A program made the translations under genes and the position numbers. The notes beneath the pieces are model-generated. The model was not told the DNA's origin and ran no database searches. It saw nothing but the letters and a program-made list of their open reading frames with translations. A stretch of 64,000 nt of DNA from Stemphylium vesicarium. Lineage: Eukaryota; Ascomycota; Dothideomycetes; Pleosporales; Pleosporaceae. Shown here piece by piece: positions 11,831-23,228 of this stretch (positions within the stretch are counted from its first letter, which is position 1; the number at the start of each line of letters is the position of its first letter). The DNA lies in assembly GCA_004380135.1 (NCBI GenBank), contig QXCR01000062.1, forward strand, positions 97,763-161,762, written 5' to 3'.

Positions 11831-14645
11831 ATGGAAGCCTTCAACTTTGCGACTTCGCTAGATCTGACGGAGCTGTCGGTGCATGTTCGAATGTAGGACC
11901 TGTAATGTGGTAGAAGTTGAATCTGTGCTGAAGGTGGACTCAGTGATCGTCTTGACGGGAATCAGAAGCCCATACCGTATTCGGTCTTGTTGAAGAGACC
12001 AGACTTGAGGCACCGAGCTTCAAATATCAAGTGCGTCGCCTCTCCCCGGGTGATGGATGAGAGTGAGGACTGACCGAGGCGATAGCCCACACTTTGAGCT
12101 TTATGTAACGGCACAGATATGGGCCGACAGCAAGCCCCTCACCGTTCCCGTTCAGACCGCCTACAAGTCGTTCAAGAATGCGCGCATATGGAATGAATGG
12201 CTCGAGCTACCCGTTACGTACGCGAACCTCCCCGTGTCTGCCCAGATAGCCATCACCGTGTGGGACCTGTCGCCCGCCGAAGACAAAGAGTCGAACCTAC
12301 ACGCAGTGCCTTTTGGCGGCACCACCATACCGCTATTCGATAACGACAACACGCTGCACAAGGGCAGGCAACGCTGTCGGATACACCGCTTCAAGGCCGC
12401 CGATGGCCTGACCAACTCCACAACGCCATGGGTGATACCACCGGCGCGAAAACCTAGAAAGGCCCAGGTAGTCGAGGACACGGTCGATGAGCAGGTAGCC
12501 GAGATGGAGAGGCTAGAGGGGCTGTTGAAAAAGCAGGAAATGGGCGACCTGCCGACAAACCACTGGCTCGATGGACTGGTATACAAGAAGATGATGCAGA
12601 TAAGGAAGGAGGCGCTCAAGGCCGAGGCCGCAGCTTTGAACCGGCAGAGCAAAGCGAACGGGTCGAATGGAGACGCTGATACCGACGACCAGGAGCTCTT
12701 CTATCTCGATATCGAGCTTCCGCGCTTCGACCATTCCGTCGTATTTACCGATGTCGAATACCCCCCACCGCCTGTTTCCGACCTGCGACTGCCCGCTGAA
12801 GCCGACGTGAGGTTGCGCCCTCCGCCAGAGGTATCTTTTGGACCGGGTATAGACATAGACGGCGTCGGGTATGGCGATGCTGATGCAGGGCGCCTCATCA
12901 AGATTTACGACCCTGAAGTCGGCCGAAGAGTCAACCCCGCTGAAGACAAGCACCGCGAATTAATGCGCAGCCAGCAGACTGATTCATTAGATCGCGATCG
13001 AAAGCCTAACGTGCACGTCCGCGACAAACTGAACATGCTGCTGGCCAAGGGTCCGCTTGAGGAAATTACTTCCCACGAGCGAGACGACATCTGGAAGTTC
13101 AGATACTTCCTGCTACGCGACAAGCGAGCTTTGACCAAGTTCGTCAAGTGCGTCAACTGGAAGAATCCACGAGAGGCACGGCAGGCAGCACCTCTGCTTG
13201 ACAAATGGGCCGAGATCGACGTGGATGATGCTCTTGAATTACTTGGTCCTCACTTTGACCACCCAGTAGTGCGCAGCTATGCCGTCGAGCGTCTGAAGAA
13301 GGCCGATGACGAGGAACTTCAGCTTTACCTGCTTCAACTAGTACAAGCCTTGAAGTACGAAGCCCCAGGCGAGGGAGACGATTCATCTCTAGCGCGCTTC
13401 CTGGTAACTCGGGCAGCCAACAGCTTTACATTAGGCAATTTCCTGCATTGGTATCTCATGGTCGAGATTAGCGATTTCAGTACTGACCAGGAGCCCGAAC
13501 ACCGCGACCTTTTCGCAAAGGTCGAGTACGATTTCATGGTCGAGCTTGAGACCACGACAGAAGGCATGGAGATACGAAAGACTTTCCAGCGGCAGGGTGA
13601 GCTACTCACTATCCTGGCCAAGATATCCAAAGACGTACGCTTCGGTGGCGGTGACCGGCAGACGAAACTTGCACGGCTCAAGAAAGCCATCGCAGATCCT
13701 AAGAACGAGCTCACGAGTTTCGACCCGCTCCCACTCCCTCTCGACCCATCCGTCTTTATTACTGGTATATCAACAGAAGACTGCAACGTATTGAAATCGT
13801 CATTACTTCCTATGGTTCTATCCTTCAAGACCACGACCTCAACGCCGTATCCTATCATCTTCAAGACTGGAGACGATCTCCGCCAAGATCAGCTTGTTAT
13901 CCAAATTATCACCCTCATGGACCGTCTACTCCGAAAAGAGAATCTGGACCTAAAGCTCACACCCTACCGTATCCTAGCTACCTCCACATCCGCCGGAGCG
14001 TTTCAATTCGTACCAAGCATGTCTATCGCAGCAGCATGCCAGAAGCATAAGGGCAGCTTACTTGCTTACCTGCGCGCCAACAACCCAGACGACAGCGCCC
14101 CATTGGGTGTGAGGAAAGAGGCCATGGACACGTACATCAAATCTTGTGCTGGATACTGCGTCATAACCTACCTGCTTGGTGTGGGCGATCGTCATCTCGA
14201 CAATCTGCTTCTCGCTCCTTCAGGCGCCTTCTTCCATGTAGACTTTGGCTACATCCTAGGTCGCGACCCAAAACCTTTCGCTCCGGCTATGAAGCTCTGT
14301 CGCGAGATGATCGAAGGCATGGGCGGTGTGCAGCATCCCAACTACCTAGTCTTCAAGGAGTACTCATATACTGCGTGGTCAACCTTGCGCAAGTCGTCCA
14401 ACCTCATCCTCAACCTCTTCGCCCTCATGCAAGGAGCCAACATCCCAGATATCAAGGTAGAAAGGGAAGGTAGTGTGAGGAAAGTTCAAGAGCGCATGTG
14501 GCTTGGAAAGGGTGTCGGAGGCGGAAAGGGTGAGGATGAGGCTGCTAGAGAATGGGAGGGCTTGGTAGAGGAGTCACTTGGAGATTGGAAGGCAGGCGTC
14601 ATTGACTGGGCTCATGAGTTTGTTCAAACGTACTGGCGAAAGTAG
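11831..14645 (+). CDS. VPS34: Phosphatidylinositol 3-kinase Vps34
   Basis: Three exons: 11831-11892, 11944-12030, 12086-14645, giving 902 residues. The first two short exons restore the conserved N terminus (MEAFNFATSLDLTELSVHVR, then a PYSVLLKRPDLRHR segment) that a single long reading frame would miss. Introns are 51 and 55 nt; the second has a GTGCGT donor and a CTGAC branch site. Order: C2 domain (WADSKPLTVPVQTAYKSF), helical PIK domain, then the kinase with FKTGDDLRQDQLVIQ (P-loop side), GVGDRHLDNLLL (catalytic loop, Asp751) and HVDFGYILG (activation segment). The C-terminal helix ends AHEFVQTYWRK, which is needed for membrane activity in the family. Vps34 makes PI3P on endosomes and autophagosomes in complexes with Vps15 and Beclin/Vps30. 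Confidence 0.96.
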
Positions 14646-15011
14646 GTTGGTATGATACAAGGGAGCATTATAGCTATTGCATTCCGCCACTTGGAAATGC
14701 ATTACAATCAACATCGCATCATGTGCGTTCTAATGTCCATGGTTGAAGCTGACATAATTTCGGACAGAACCATCAACTGGATGCGGGGTGAGCGCTTGTA
14801 CCATGATTGGCACCTGATAACGCGTGCTGTCCGTGCGATCCCTACCCACACCAGCGAGGAGTGACGCGCTGGTCTGGATAGGAAATCCCCAACTAACAGT
14901 TATCACCGCTCAACTCCAATCCCACGCGGAGTCGTACTATCAATCCTTTTTTCACCCAAATGACGGAAATCTCAATACCACTCCTCATCAGACCGTCGAC
15001 CACACCCCACC
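14646..15011. other. Intergenic, VPS34 terminator and next promoter
   Basis: About 370 bases between two same-strand genes. I see nothing beyond flanking UTR sequence. Confidence 0.6.
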
Positions 15012-17798
15012 ATGTCGCTCGAACCCAAGAAACCCAGGCGGCCTGACGCCTATACCGACCTTGAATTGAGTCCAGCAGCTTCCAGCTCCGAGATCAAGGC
15101 CGCATTCCGCCGGCTAGCCTTGCAGCACCACCCAGACAAGAATGCACCAGGCGAGCCTGTCGATGCGGTAGACTTTCGCCGGATACAGGAAGCGTGGGAT
15201 GTCTTGAGGGACTCCGAGATGAAGGCAATCTATGACAGGACCTACTCAAATACTAGAGCAGAATGGGAAACGTACAGGGCAGAGCTTGCCGAGTATTCTC
15301 CCAACCCTGCCGAATGGAGGAGGAAGAAGCATGCAGAGAATACGCGCGCGCGAGCGGAAGCGGATGCAAGAGCTGCCGAACAACGGAGACAAGCGCGACC
15401 ACGATACCACGCATACAACTACGATAGCGACGAGGACCAATTTTATGACGATGAATGGACATCCTACGGATTTACTTATACCGAGGGTATGTTCACGCCT
15501 AGGCGAGACCCAGATGAGGTGGCATTCGAAAACTGGCTCATAAACCGCATGCGAGAGCAACTTGAAAGGGAACGCAAAAGGGAAGAAGAACAGCGAATGG
15601 AGCAGGAGCGACGTGTAAGGGAAGCAGCAAAGCGCAAGGAGCACCTGAGGGTGGCTGCCAACGAGCGATGTATTGAGCAGCTCAAGAAGGTTGCAAAGGC
15701 GCAGCGAGCTAAAAGCCATGACATATCCACAATGAACCTCGATCAGAAACGCTCCATGGCCAGGAAATGGGTTCAAGGACTACAACGAGAGTACGTAAAG
15801 GAACTGGAGAGCATTGGCTTAGAGCAGGGCGAGGATGATGTCGTTGACATTGGCTGGGACCGACAGAAGGGCAGGCAGATCTGTAGTTTCTGTGATACAT
15901 CCATACAGGCGCATAGCTACCACTGTCCAAGTGGTGGGGCCGTTGCTTGTTCAGCTTGCAAGAAGGAAATCGAAGCATCAACCCCAACGCACCCGTTCGA
16001 TTATACTGGCCCAAGTGGAAAGAAGAGTAAGGGCAAGAACAAGAAGGCGAAGAAGCCCAAATCTACCCAAACCAAGTTCGAGCAGCGTTCTGGTTCTGAT
16101 GAATCCGATTCGGCTGAGGACAAAGCGGAAGATGAAGCAAACGGAGACGAAGCAGAGACTAAAGAAGAAGCGGAAGAAAAGACCGCAGAACAGGCTGCAC
16201 GAAAGCAGAAAGCCGAGGAACAGAAGAAGACGAGGAAGGCGGAACAAGAAGCCAAACGAAAGCTTGCTCAAGAGACTGCAGAGAAAGACGCCGAGGAAAA
16301 GGCCGCACGAGAGAAAGCCGAGGCACAACAGGCTGCGCGAGAACGTGCGGCCGCGGAACAAATCGCTCGTGAGGCGGCAGAGAAGAAGAGGGAAGCCAAG
16401 GAACAGGAAGCACGTGAGAAGAAAGCGGCTCGCAAGAAGGCAGCCAAGGAGAGGGCCGCCTTGGAGAAAGCCGCACAGAAGCAGAGCGTCGACCCGAAGG
16501 AGGCTGCATTGCAAGCGTTGCGAGATGAGGAGGCGCGTGAACGAAGAGAGCTCGAAAAGGTGCAACGAGCAGCAAAGAGGGCTGCTGATCGTGAAGCAAA
16601 GGAGAAGGCAGAGGCAGAGGCAAAGGAACGCGAGTCACGCGAAGCTGAAGAGAGGACAGTACGAGAGGCTGAAGATCGGGTACGACGGGAAGTCGAAGAG
16701 CGAGCTGCGCGTGAGGCCGAAGAGCGCGCCGCACAAGAAGCGAGAGATCGGGCAGAACGTGAAGCCAAAGAACTTGCAGACAGAAAGGCGATCGCTGAGG
16801 CTAAGCAAGAGGCGAAAGAGGCTGCTGCTCTCACGAAACAACAAGTACATGAGGTCAGAATGCAACAGATCCAAGAGGCCAAGGCACGAAAGTTGCAGGA
16901 GGCGAAGGAGCGGAAAGCGCAGAAGAACAAGGAGCGAAAAGAGCAAAAGATTTTGGAGAAGAAGGAGCAAAGGGCGATTGAAAAGCAGCAGAAGGCGGTA
17001 GAGAAGGAGCAGGAGGCCGAGGTGAAGAAGGTGAGCCAGCCTGATGCGCAATATGTCAAAGAGACCACTCCTCCGGCTATGACCTCTGACACGCCTGCCC
17101 CCGTTCCCGATACCGATGCCACGAAGAACAGCGAAAAGAACGAGAAGAGCAAGAAGATCAAGAAGAAGGCACTCCTGCCACGCACTTGTCGTGTCTGCAA
17201 TCAAGAGGGCCACATTGCTCGCTTCTGTCCTGAGAAGCAAGCCGAACTCGCCGACACCGCCACTCCTATCGCGCCCGTTGCCCCTGCTGAACTTGTTGTG
17301 ACTGTTGAGCCAGCACCTGTCATCGACGCGACAACCAGGCCTCTACTCCCGGAGCCTGTAGCTGCGAAGATTGTGGTCAGAATTCCAGCACCTCCGCCAC
17401 CAAAGCAACCTACTGCCGAGAAGGAGCATGCGGTCGAAGAAAACCACACTGCCGACAGCAAACCCACTGAACCAGCCAACGCCGCCCCCGACGCATTCAA
17501 ACTGGAGAAGCGCATCAAAGCCAGCAAACCGCGCAAGAAAAAGGCGCCACATCCGGTTGCACCTCGGAAACAGGAGATTACTAATGGTGTTGACCCCACG
17601 CCCCCTGTTCCCATTACCACGACCGCTGTGAACGGAATTATTCCAGCAGTAGTAGCCCCCAAAAAGGACACCAAGCCGGCAAAGAAGCCGAAGAAGGCTC
17701 CATTGGTGTGTTACACGTGCAAGGGAGAGGGCCACATGGCGAAGAAGTGTCCGACCAAGACAAAGGAAAAGGAGGCAACTTTCGACACTGTAAAGTGA
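15012..17798 (+). CDS. J-domain protein with charged coiled coil and two CCHC zinc knuckles
   Basis: Single exon, 928 residues. Residues about 11-75 are a J domain with the HPD motif at 40-42 (LQHHPDKN), so it should stimulate an Hsp70. A helical region with Glu/Arg repeats follows, then a C2C2-like cluster beginning at Cys291 (CSFC...HSYHC...CSAC). Residues about 330-680 are a very long Glu/Lys/Arg/Ala-rich stretch predicted to be a single charged helix or coiled coil. Two retroviral-type zinc knuckles follow: Cys726-x2-Cys-x4-His-x4-Cys and Cys900-x2-Cys-x4-His-x4-Cys, separated by a Pro/Ala/Lys-rich linker. J domain plus RNA-binding-type knuckles suggests an Hsp70 cochaperone acting on ribonucleoproteins; that role is inference. 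Long antisense reading frames here are by-products of the biased composition. Confidence 0.9.
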   Translation: MSLEPKKPRRPDAYTDLELSPAASSSEIKAAFRRLALQHHPDKNAPGEPVDAVDFRRIQEAWDVLRDSEMKAIYDRTYSNTRAEWETYRAELAEYSPNPAEWRRKKHAENTRARAEADARAAEQRRQARPRYHAYNYDSDEDQFYDDEWTSYGFTYTEGMFTPRRDPDEVAFENWLINRMREQLERERKREEEQRMEQERRVREAAKRKEHLRVAANERCIEQLKKVAKAQRAKSHDISTMNLDQKRSMARKWVQGLQREYVKELESIGLEQGEDDVVDIGWDRQKGRQICSFCDTSIQAHSYHCPSGGAVACSACKKEIEASTPTHPFDYTGPSGKKSKGKNKKAKKPKSTQTKFEQRSGSDESDSAEDKAEDEANGDEAETKEEAEEKTAEQAARKQKAEEQKKTRKAEQEAKRKLAQETAEKDAEEKAAREKAEAQQAARERAAAEQIAREAAEKKREAKEQEAREKKAARKKAAKERAALEKAAQKQSVDPKEAALQALRDEEARERRELEKVQRAAKRAADREAKEKAEAEAKERESREAEERTVREAEDRVRREVEERAAREAEERAAQEARDRAEREAKELADRKAIAEAKQEAKEAAALTKQQVHEVRMQQIQEAKARKLQEAKERKAQKNKERKEQKILEKKEQRAIEKQQKAVEKEQEAEVKKVSQPDAQYVKETTPPAMTSDTPAPVPDTDATKNSEKNEKSKKIKKKALLPRTCRVCNQEGHIARFCPEKQAELADTATPIAPVAPAELVVTVEPAPVIDATTRPLLPEPVAAKIVVRIPAPPPPKQPTAEKEHAVEENHTADSKPTEPANAAPDAFKLEKRIKASKPRKKKAPHPVAPRKQEITNGVDPTPPVPITTTAVNGIIPAVVAPKKDTKPAKKPKKAPLVCYTCKGEGHMAKKCPTKTKEKEATFDTVK

Positions 17799-19545
17799 AC
17801 GGCGTTGAACCAAGAGGAATGATTACGGAGGCGTTTGTGTCATGACGGTATTTTTGGCGGATGGTCTGGAGGAAATGAATGATGAAAGATACCCGCTATG
17901 AGACGATTCAGCTTAGAAAGCCCAACGGCGTTCTTCCTGCTGGTTTCAGACATGGCAACTCAGGCAGATGTTACGTACGTACACATGAGAGTAATGAATA
18001 TTTCGGTGACATGTGAAGTTTATCTTGTTCGTCCCTCCACCCCTCACAGTGCAAGGCACGCTACCAGTTAGCCCGACCTCACATAAACATAGTAGCTGCG
18101 GTCTATAAACAGCCCAAATCCTCTTTCTACGACATCTTTTCTTTTCCTTTTTGGTCTTGTTATCGAAATGGGGCTTGATACTATACCGGTAACTAAACAA
18201 CATCTTGAATACGTACAGGCACCCATCTACCTTACCTTACCTTACCTTACCTCGCCTCGCCTCGCCTCGCCTCGCCTCATACTTTTCTACTTCGCATGCC
18301 GTCACTAGCCCAACCAAATCAACCCAAACCAAGCCTTGCGTTGCGTTGCGCAGGTACGCGGAAAACACGTTCCTGGGGCGTTTTGTTGCCACATGGCTGT
18401 ATGCTCAGAGCCAGAAGCCTGCCAGACAAGCGGCCGCTATCCTCCGGGGTATCGTTCGGGTTGTAGGAAGTTGATGCGTGGTGCTTGGTTGATGAAGAAA
18501 GAGGTCAGGGTCAGGGTCTTGCTACGTCATTTAAAGTTAGTAGCCATCGCGCGCGCGGTCTTGGTTACTTGGATATGGGATCTAGGGGAACGCCGCGTCG
18601 TTCTTACTCATCGCGCACTGTAGATTTGCGCGGTTCTCGAGGCGAGGGGTGAGTTGACTGGGTTGCGTACCTATGATCTTCGATGTGAGGTATAGGTTAT
18701 TGATGGGACCATGGCTGATCAGCATTTCGGCTACGAGTAACGCTCTCTGCCATTACTCTGTCTGTCCCAAAGAGCGTGCAAAACAGTACTCTTATCATCT
18801 ACCATTGAATGTTTTTTTCCATCAGGAGAGTCCGCTACGCGAGGCGCACACCACGAAAACGGTTCCGAAGTCACCCCTGTAACCTCGATCTGCAAATCAC
18901 CACCGTACCCGAAGAATATTGAAACAGGCGTTCTACCACAATCAGGCAAACGATAATCACATGCGTGCTCCATCTACAGCCAGGCCAAACTGCAACTTCC
19001 AAAACAAAATTACACAGCTATAAGCCAAACACCTAGCGCCCTGAAGGATCAAACCGTTCCCACCGAGAAGTAGCTCCGTGGCAGAAAAGGCCTTACTCCA
19101 CCAAAAGGAATAACGTTAGCGAGTATCCAGCCATACTGCCGCCGTACAGACAGATGAGACCGTATTGTGCCGCGATCCTTCGCCTCCGTCACTGCATCGA
19201 GCACGACGAACCCCTGCCATCCACATATACCCCAGGTCACCCTATTGGACGGAAGGCGCCGCGGCTGCATATGACACCAAGCAAGCGGATCTTTTTCCGT
19301 GCAATCTAGTTGTACTAACAGCGGAGAGTGCGGTACTATTGCATGAACTAGGTACATTCACCCAACAGGTTGACAGGGCGTTTTCGGTACGGGCTGACAC
19401 ACTATGTGCGTCCTGTTTGTCGGGTCTATCCCTGAATTCGCGCTCGGAGATAGAAGGATGGGTGTGGATGTCGGGTGAGCTTGTTTTCTTGAGGTCGCAC
19501 ACTTTTTTTGTTGCTCTGCGGAACTGTGAGAGGAATCTTGGTATC
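17799..19545. other. Intergenic with pentanucleotide microsatellite
   Basis: About 1.7 kb. Only the compound pentamer repeat stands out. Open frames are short and unsupported. Confidence 0.55.
18231..18275 (+). repeat. Compound pentamer repeat (CTTAC)4(CTCGC)5
   Basis: Four CTTAC units run directly into five CTCGC units without a break. The two unit types differ at two of five positions. The array lies in non-coding DNA. Confidence 0.95.
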
Positions 19546-20824
19546 ATGGCTGGCGGTGTTGCTCCTGAGGCGGTCATTGTAAGTGCGCTGGTGAATGAAG
19601 GGTGAAGGGAATGAGATTGAGATTTGTGCTAATTCTTTGTTACAGCCTATTGAGGCCATTTTGATGGTTCTTTGTATGCTGGTAGCGTCTGGCCGTCTTG
19701 TTCCGCGACTCGTGCAGGGACAGCACTTGACCCTCAGCGACTCTCTTCTCGTGGTATCGATACTCGACGCCATTGGGCTTTTCGCTACAGACGTCTTGAC
19801 GTATGAATATGGCGGGATGTCGGAAGAGGAGACGGAGTCGTCCGTAGCTCAGACGATTGCCCTAAAGAAAGTGAGAACTATAGTTCGTCGATTTACGAAC
19901 AGTGAAGAGCTGACATCCCGTAATTAGGTCCAGTTTGCTGGCAACATGTTCTATGATACTGGCATATACTGGCCAAAGCTGGCGATTCTTGCACTATACT
20001 TCAGACTCATTCCTCCGACGATGCCATGGCTGCGGAAAACACTTTATGTGGTGACTGCCTTTACAGCAACTGCCATGGTCACAACCTGCTTCCTCGATAC
20101 GTTCTGGTGCGGTCGAGAGGTATCGGTGAATTGGTCTCCGGAGTATGACGCCTGCAGTACATTCAATTCGAAGCAGGTCTTCAGAATCGATTGGAGTATG
20201 AACATTTTGTCGGATGTGCTCAGTGAGTAGAACATCGACTACGCTGAGATTGTGTCTAACGTAATACCAGTTTTCGCGCTGCCCTTTCCGCTACTCCGAT
20301 CTTTACAACTTCATCGCCGTCAAATCTGGGGTCTCGTCGTGACGTTCTCCCTTGGGGCGGTTACGATCGCCATGAGCATTGTTCGATACGCGACGATAGA
20401 AATCATATATGCGTGGACCAACGTTTGTATGTAGCTCCTAGATTTCATCTCGCGCAAGTACTAACACATCGCAGTCGTCCTCTCCATGGCCGAATTAGCG
20501 ATCGCCATCATCGTGGTCTCGCTGCCGTCCATGCGATCCTTCCTCCGACGCGGCGGCTTCTTTTCCTCGAATAAAAAATCCCGCTCCTCCGAGTCTCGTA
20601 CGGCCTATGGGGAGAGAACACCTGCGAGCGGTTCGCATGGTTTTCTGCGCCCGTCTAGAAGAGGCAAGCACACCGTCCGCATCCACACCGATGAAGATTC
20701 GGGAAGCGAAGTGGAGCTCAACAGCCTTGGGAGGAAGGATGTCATCTACGAGACGCGGCGAGTGAGCGTCCAGTACTCCCATTCACAAGGCGAAGACACC
20801 GAAAACGTTGGAAAATTACCGTAA
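19546..20824 (+). CDS. 7TM rhodopsin-domain (Pth11-like) membrane protein, paralogue A
   Basis: Five exons: 19546-19578, 19646-19870, 19928-20222, 20271-20426, 20475-20824, giving 352 residues. All introns are GT-AG, with TCTAAC or TACTAAC branch sites visible in the last two. Exon 1 codes only 11 residues (MAGGVAPEAVI), an arrangement repeated in the neighbouring paralogue. Seven hydrophobic segments follow, with the family pattern of a Gly/Asp-rich loop after TM2, FYDTGIYWPKLAILALYFRL in TM3 and CFLDTFWCG before the extracellular loop. The cytosolic tail of about 110 residues is Ser/Arg-rich. This family (fungal rhodopsin-like domain, related to Pth11) is thought to sense surface or chemical cues; no ligand is known here. 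The tail makes it about 90 residues longer than its paralogue. Confidence 0.82.
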
Positions 20825-21848
20825 GAGTGGCTCAGGAGCTGGTGGTACGATGAGAAGTTTAGCCGGTGTGTGTGGATCCACCAGCGGCCGAGGTAGTACG
20901 AAGACAAAGGATCGGACAGGGTCTAGGATGACCAGGTTTAGTAGATGTTCCAGCGTACTAGAAATGAGTTTTCAAATCCTACGCTGCTGAACGAACCACT
21001 TGTATCGCTTGGCTATCATGGCGCTAATACCTGAAGCCCACATAGCGGTCCGGATGGGTGGCCGAGCGCCGCGCCGTACGGGAGGCTGCTCCAAGCGAGC
21101 CCCCAACCGTCTCTAGCCCCGGCTTTCTAGACTTCTTGACAACCTTGAACGTCCCTTCGGCCAAAGACTGTGCCGTAATCATGCCGTGAGGGGTCGACCT
21201 GCATTGTCGGGATGCTTCGCTTAGATTGAAGTTCGTCTGACAAATTAACCCGCCAGCCCATGCCAAAAAAACGTAGGAGCTTGGGAAGCTTAACAACACC
21301 TGTTATACACGACCAAGGCTTAGGTCAGTACAACGCCTCAAAAGCGCCTACAGGTCCACTCGTCGTGATAACGGGTGATTCGTGAGTCCAAAAGCAGCAT
21401 GTCAGGAGACGAAACTTTCTCCCTCGACGTGCCCTAGAATATTTCCGGTTTCCGTCTGGAGCAGACCCAAGCCATCGGTTCAGCCGTTGAAAGGAACATG
21501 GGCTAATGTTGGGACTGGATCATCCCTTCACGGCATCTAAACCGCCCTCGATTACGAGAATGCTTCCGCGCGCATGCATGCAGCTCGACCGTCCAGCAAC
21601 CCTTTGGACGACTAAGGGCTAATATCCGGTAGCGACGTCCTATGATAGGCGGCGCAGTCGCTCGCCCAGAAAAGTCCCAAGGCTTTGTCGTGCGATACGT
21701 GCGCAGTGCAATATGACCCCCCTCCCCCCTGGGCCTGGCTCATATACAAACGCCTTGCAGTTGTCACATTTGAAGCTAGCGAACCAACTTCCCATCGGCT
21801 TTATCCTTTTGTTTTTTGTGACGGGCTTGTCACACCACAGTTGTACCA
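20825..21848. other. Intergenic between tandem 7TM genes
   Basis: About 1 kb. A tRNA-like GGCCGAG element near 21055 was checked and not accepted. Nothing else is recognisable. Confidence 0.55.
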
Positions 21849-22815
21849 ATGGCACACTACATTGATGGCAAAGATTGCATGGTACACCACCAACATGTTG
21901 ACGAAACATTCATCGTAAGGCTGACTTGGGCTGTGACAGATCTCCGAATGGATCCTCTTGATCTTCGCGTACCTGTTCGTCGCGGCGCGCATCTACACGC
22001 GTTTGATCCGGTTGCGCTCGAGGTTGGACTGGTCTGACTACCTGCTCCTCGCGTCTGCGGCTGTAGCTCTGGGGTTGATCATCTGTGATACCCTTACATA
22101 CCAGATGGGTGTCCTGGATGCGTATGAGACATCTGAGAAACTATCCAAGGTCAGTCAACCCTGTGCCGCAATGCGGTTTTCGTGCGCTAACAGGATCGAC
22201 AACAGATCTCCTTCGCCTCCAACTACTTCTACGATGTCGGCATGGGCTTCCCCAAACTCAGCATGTTGGCGTTTTACTGGGCCTTCTTCAACCTCTCGGG
22301 TCACCCTGGTCTGCGCAAGATGCTCTTCGCCTTTACCGCTTTCGTCGTCGCGTGCTACCTCACTATTCTCTTCGATGATACTTTCTTTTGCGGAACCCCT
22401 GTCTCCGTACAGTGGTCTCAGGAGGAAGGCGCATGCTCCGTGTTTTATGCGCCCGAGCCGTTTATCCTGAACTTTACGCTCAATCTGGCTTGCTACCTCA
22501 TCGTCTACGCTATCCCGGTCGTGCTTCTCGTCAAGGGCGTGTTGAGGAACTCTACTGGCGTTGCTCTTACGTTCGGGTTGGGTGCGCTTACTATTGCTTC
22601 GGGAATCGTGCGCTTTGTGTGCTTGAAGGTTGGCACGGGCCAGGAAAACCTCGTTTGTAAGTTTATCCCTCGGAGATGTAGATGCTTGATGTGCGACGTA
22701 GTAGCTAACTTGCCGTTCCACAGATCCTCTCAGTATGGTCGAGATGACTCTTTCGATTATCGTCGTTTCACTCCCGGGACTGAAGCCGCTTGCAAGGAAG
22801 GAATCGAAAATCTAG
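21849..22815 (+). CDS. 7TM rhodopsin-domain (Pth11-like) membrane protein, paralogue B
   Basis: Four exons: 21849-21881, 21940-22149, 22206-22656, 22724-22815, giving 261 residues. Exon 1 again encodes 11 residues followed by a phase-0 intron, and the last intron splits a codon after its first T, exactly as in paralogue A. The intron that interrupts paralogue A after its fifth or sixth hydrophobic segment is absent here. Shared segments include FYDVGMGFPKLSMLAFYWAF, LFDDTFFCGTPVSVQWS, LTFGLGALTIASGIVRF and MTLSIIVVSLPGLKPL. The protein stops just after the last helix, so it lacks the cytosolic tail. Tandem position plus shared intron sites indicate local gene duplication. The function is inferred as a surface sensor of unknown ligand. 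Confidence 0.8.
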
Positions 22816-23228
22816 ACATCGGTGTGGAAGAGGTCATGGGAAGGCGGGCATTGCATAGTCGGATAGTGACACATAATAGGAGTTTTCAGAATCGATTGTT
22901 TCAGTATGCTGGTTGCCAACTGGTGTGACTTCTTTTTTCTTTTTCGGGTGATAAGGCTGCATGGGTTTTCCAGGGTTGGGCGGGATAGCGCGAATTAGGC
23001 AGCCTTGCGTTGTGGCAGCAGCCCCCACTATGCTACCATGTTCCAATCTTACACCAGCCCATCCACAACCACAAATAGCCTGACTCGGTTGCAGGCGAAT
23101 GCTTCGGAATCTACGAAGTTTCGCACTTTCAGGTTCATCTTCGCTATTTCTTCGATATGCCTCATTAGCACGAACGATCCACGGTCTAAGAACCTCTGGT
23201 AGCGGTCTCCGATCACCTCGCATGCGAC
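22816..23228. other. Intergenic upstream of HET pseudogene
   Basis: About 410 bases. The region could contain a lost first exon of the HET gene; I cannot identify one. Confidence 0.4.

Noticed and set aside
16268..17200. A 310-codon antisense frame within the J-domain gene, rich in Ser/Ala/Cys
   Set aside because: It is the reverse of the Glu/Lys/Arg/Ala codon repeats; composition is degenerate and no motif is present.
18205..18474. An 89-codon frame starting in the pentamer repeat
   Set aside because: Generated by the microsatellite; no homology or downstream structure.
21040..21115. tRNA-like stretch with GGATGGGTGGCCGAGC
   Set aside because: The A-box resemblance is partial, no GGTTCGANTCC B box follows at the right distance, and no acceptor stem pairs.
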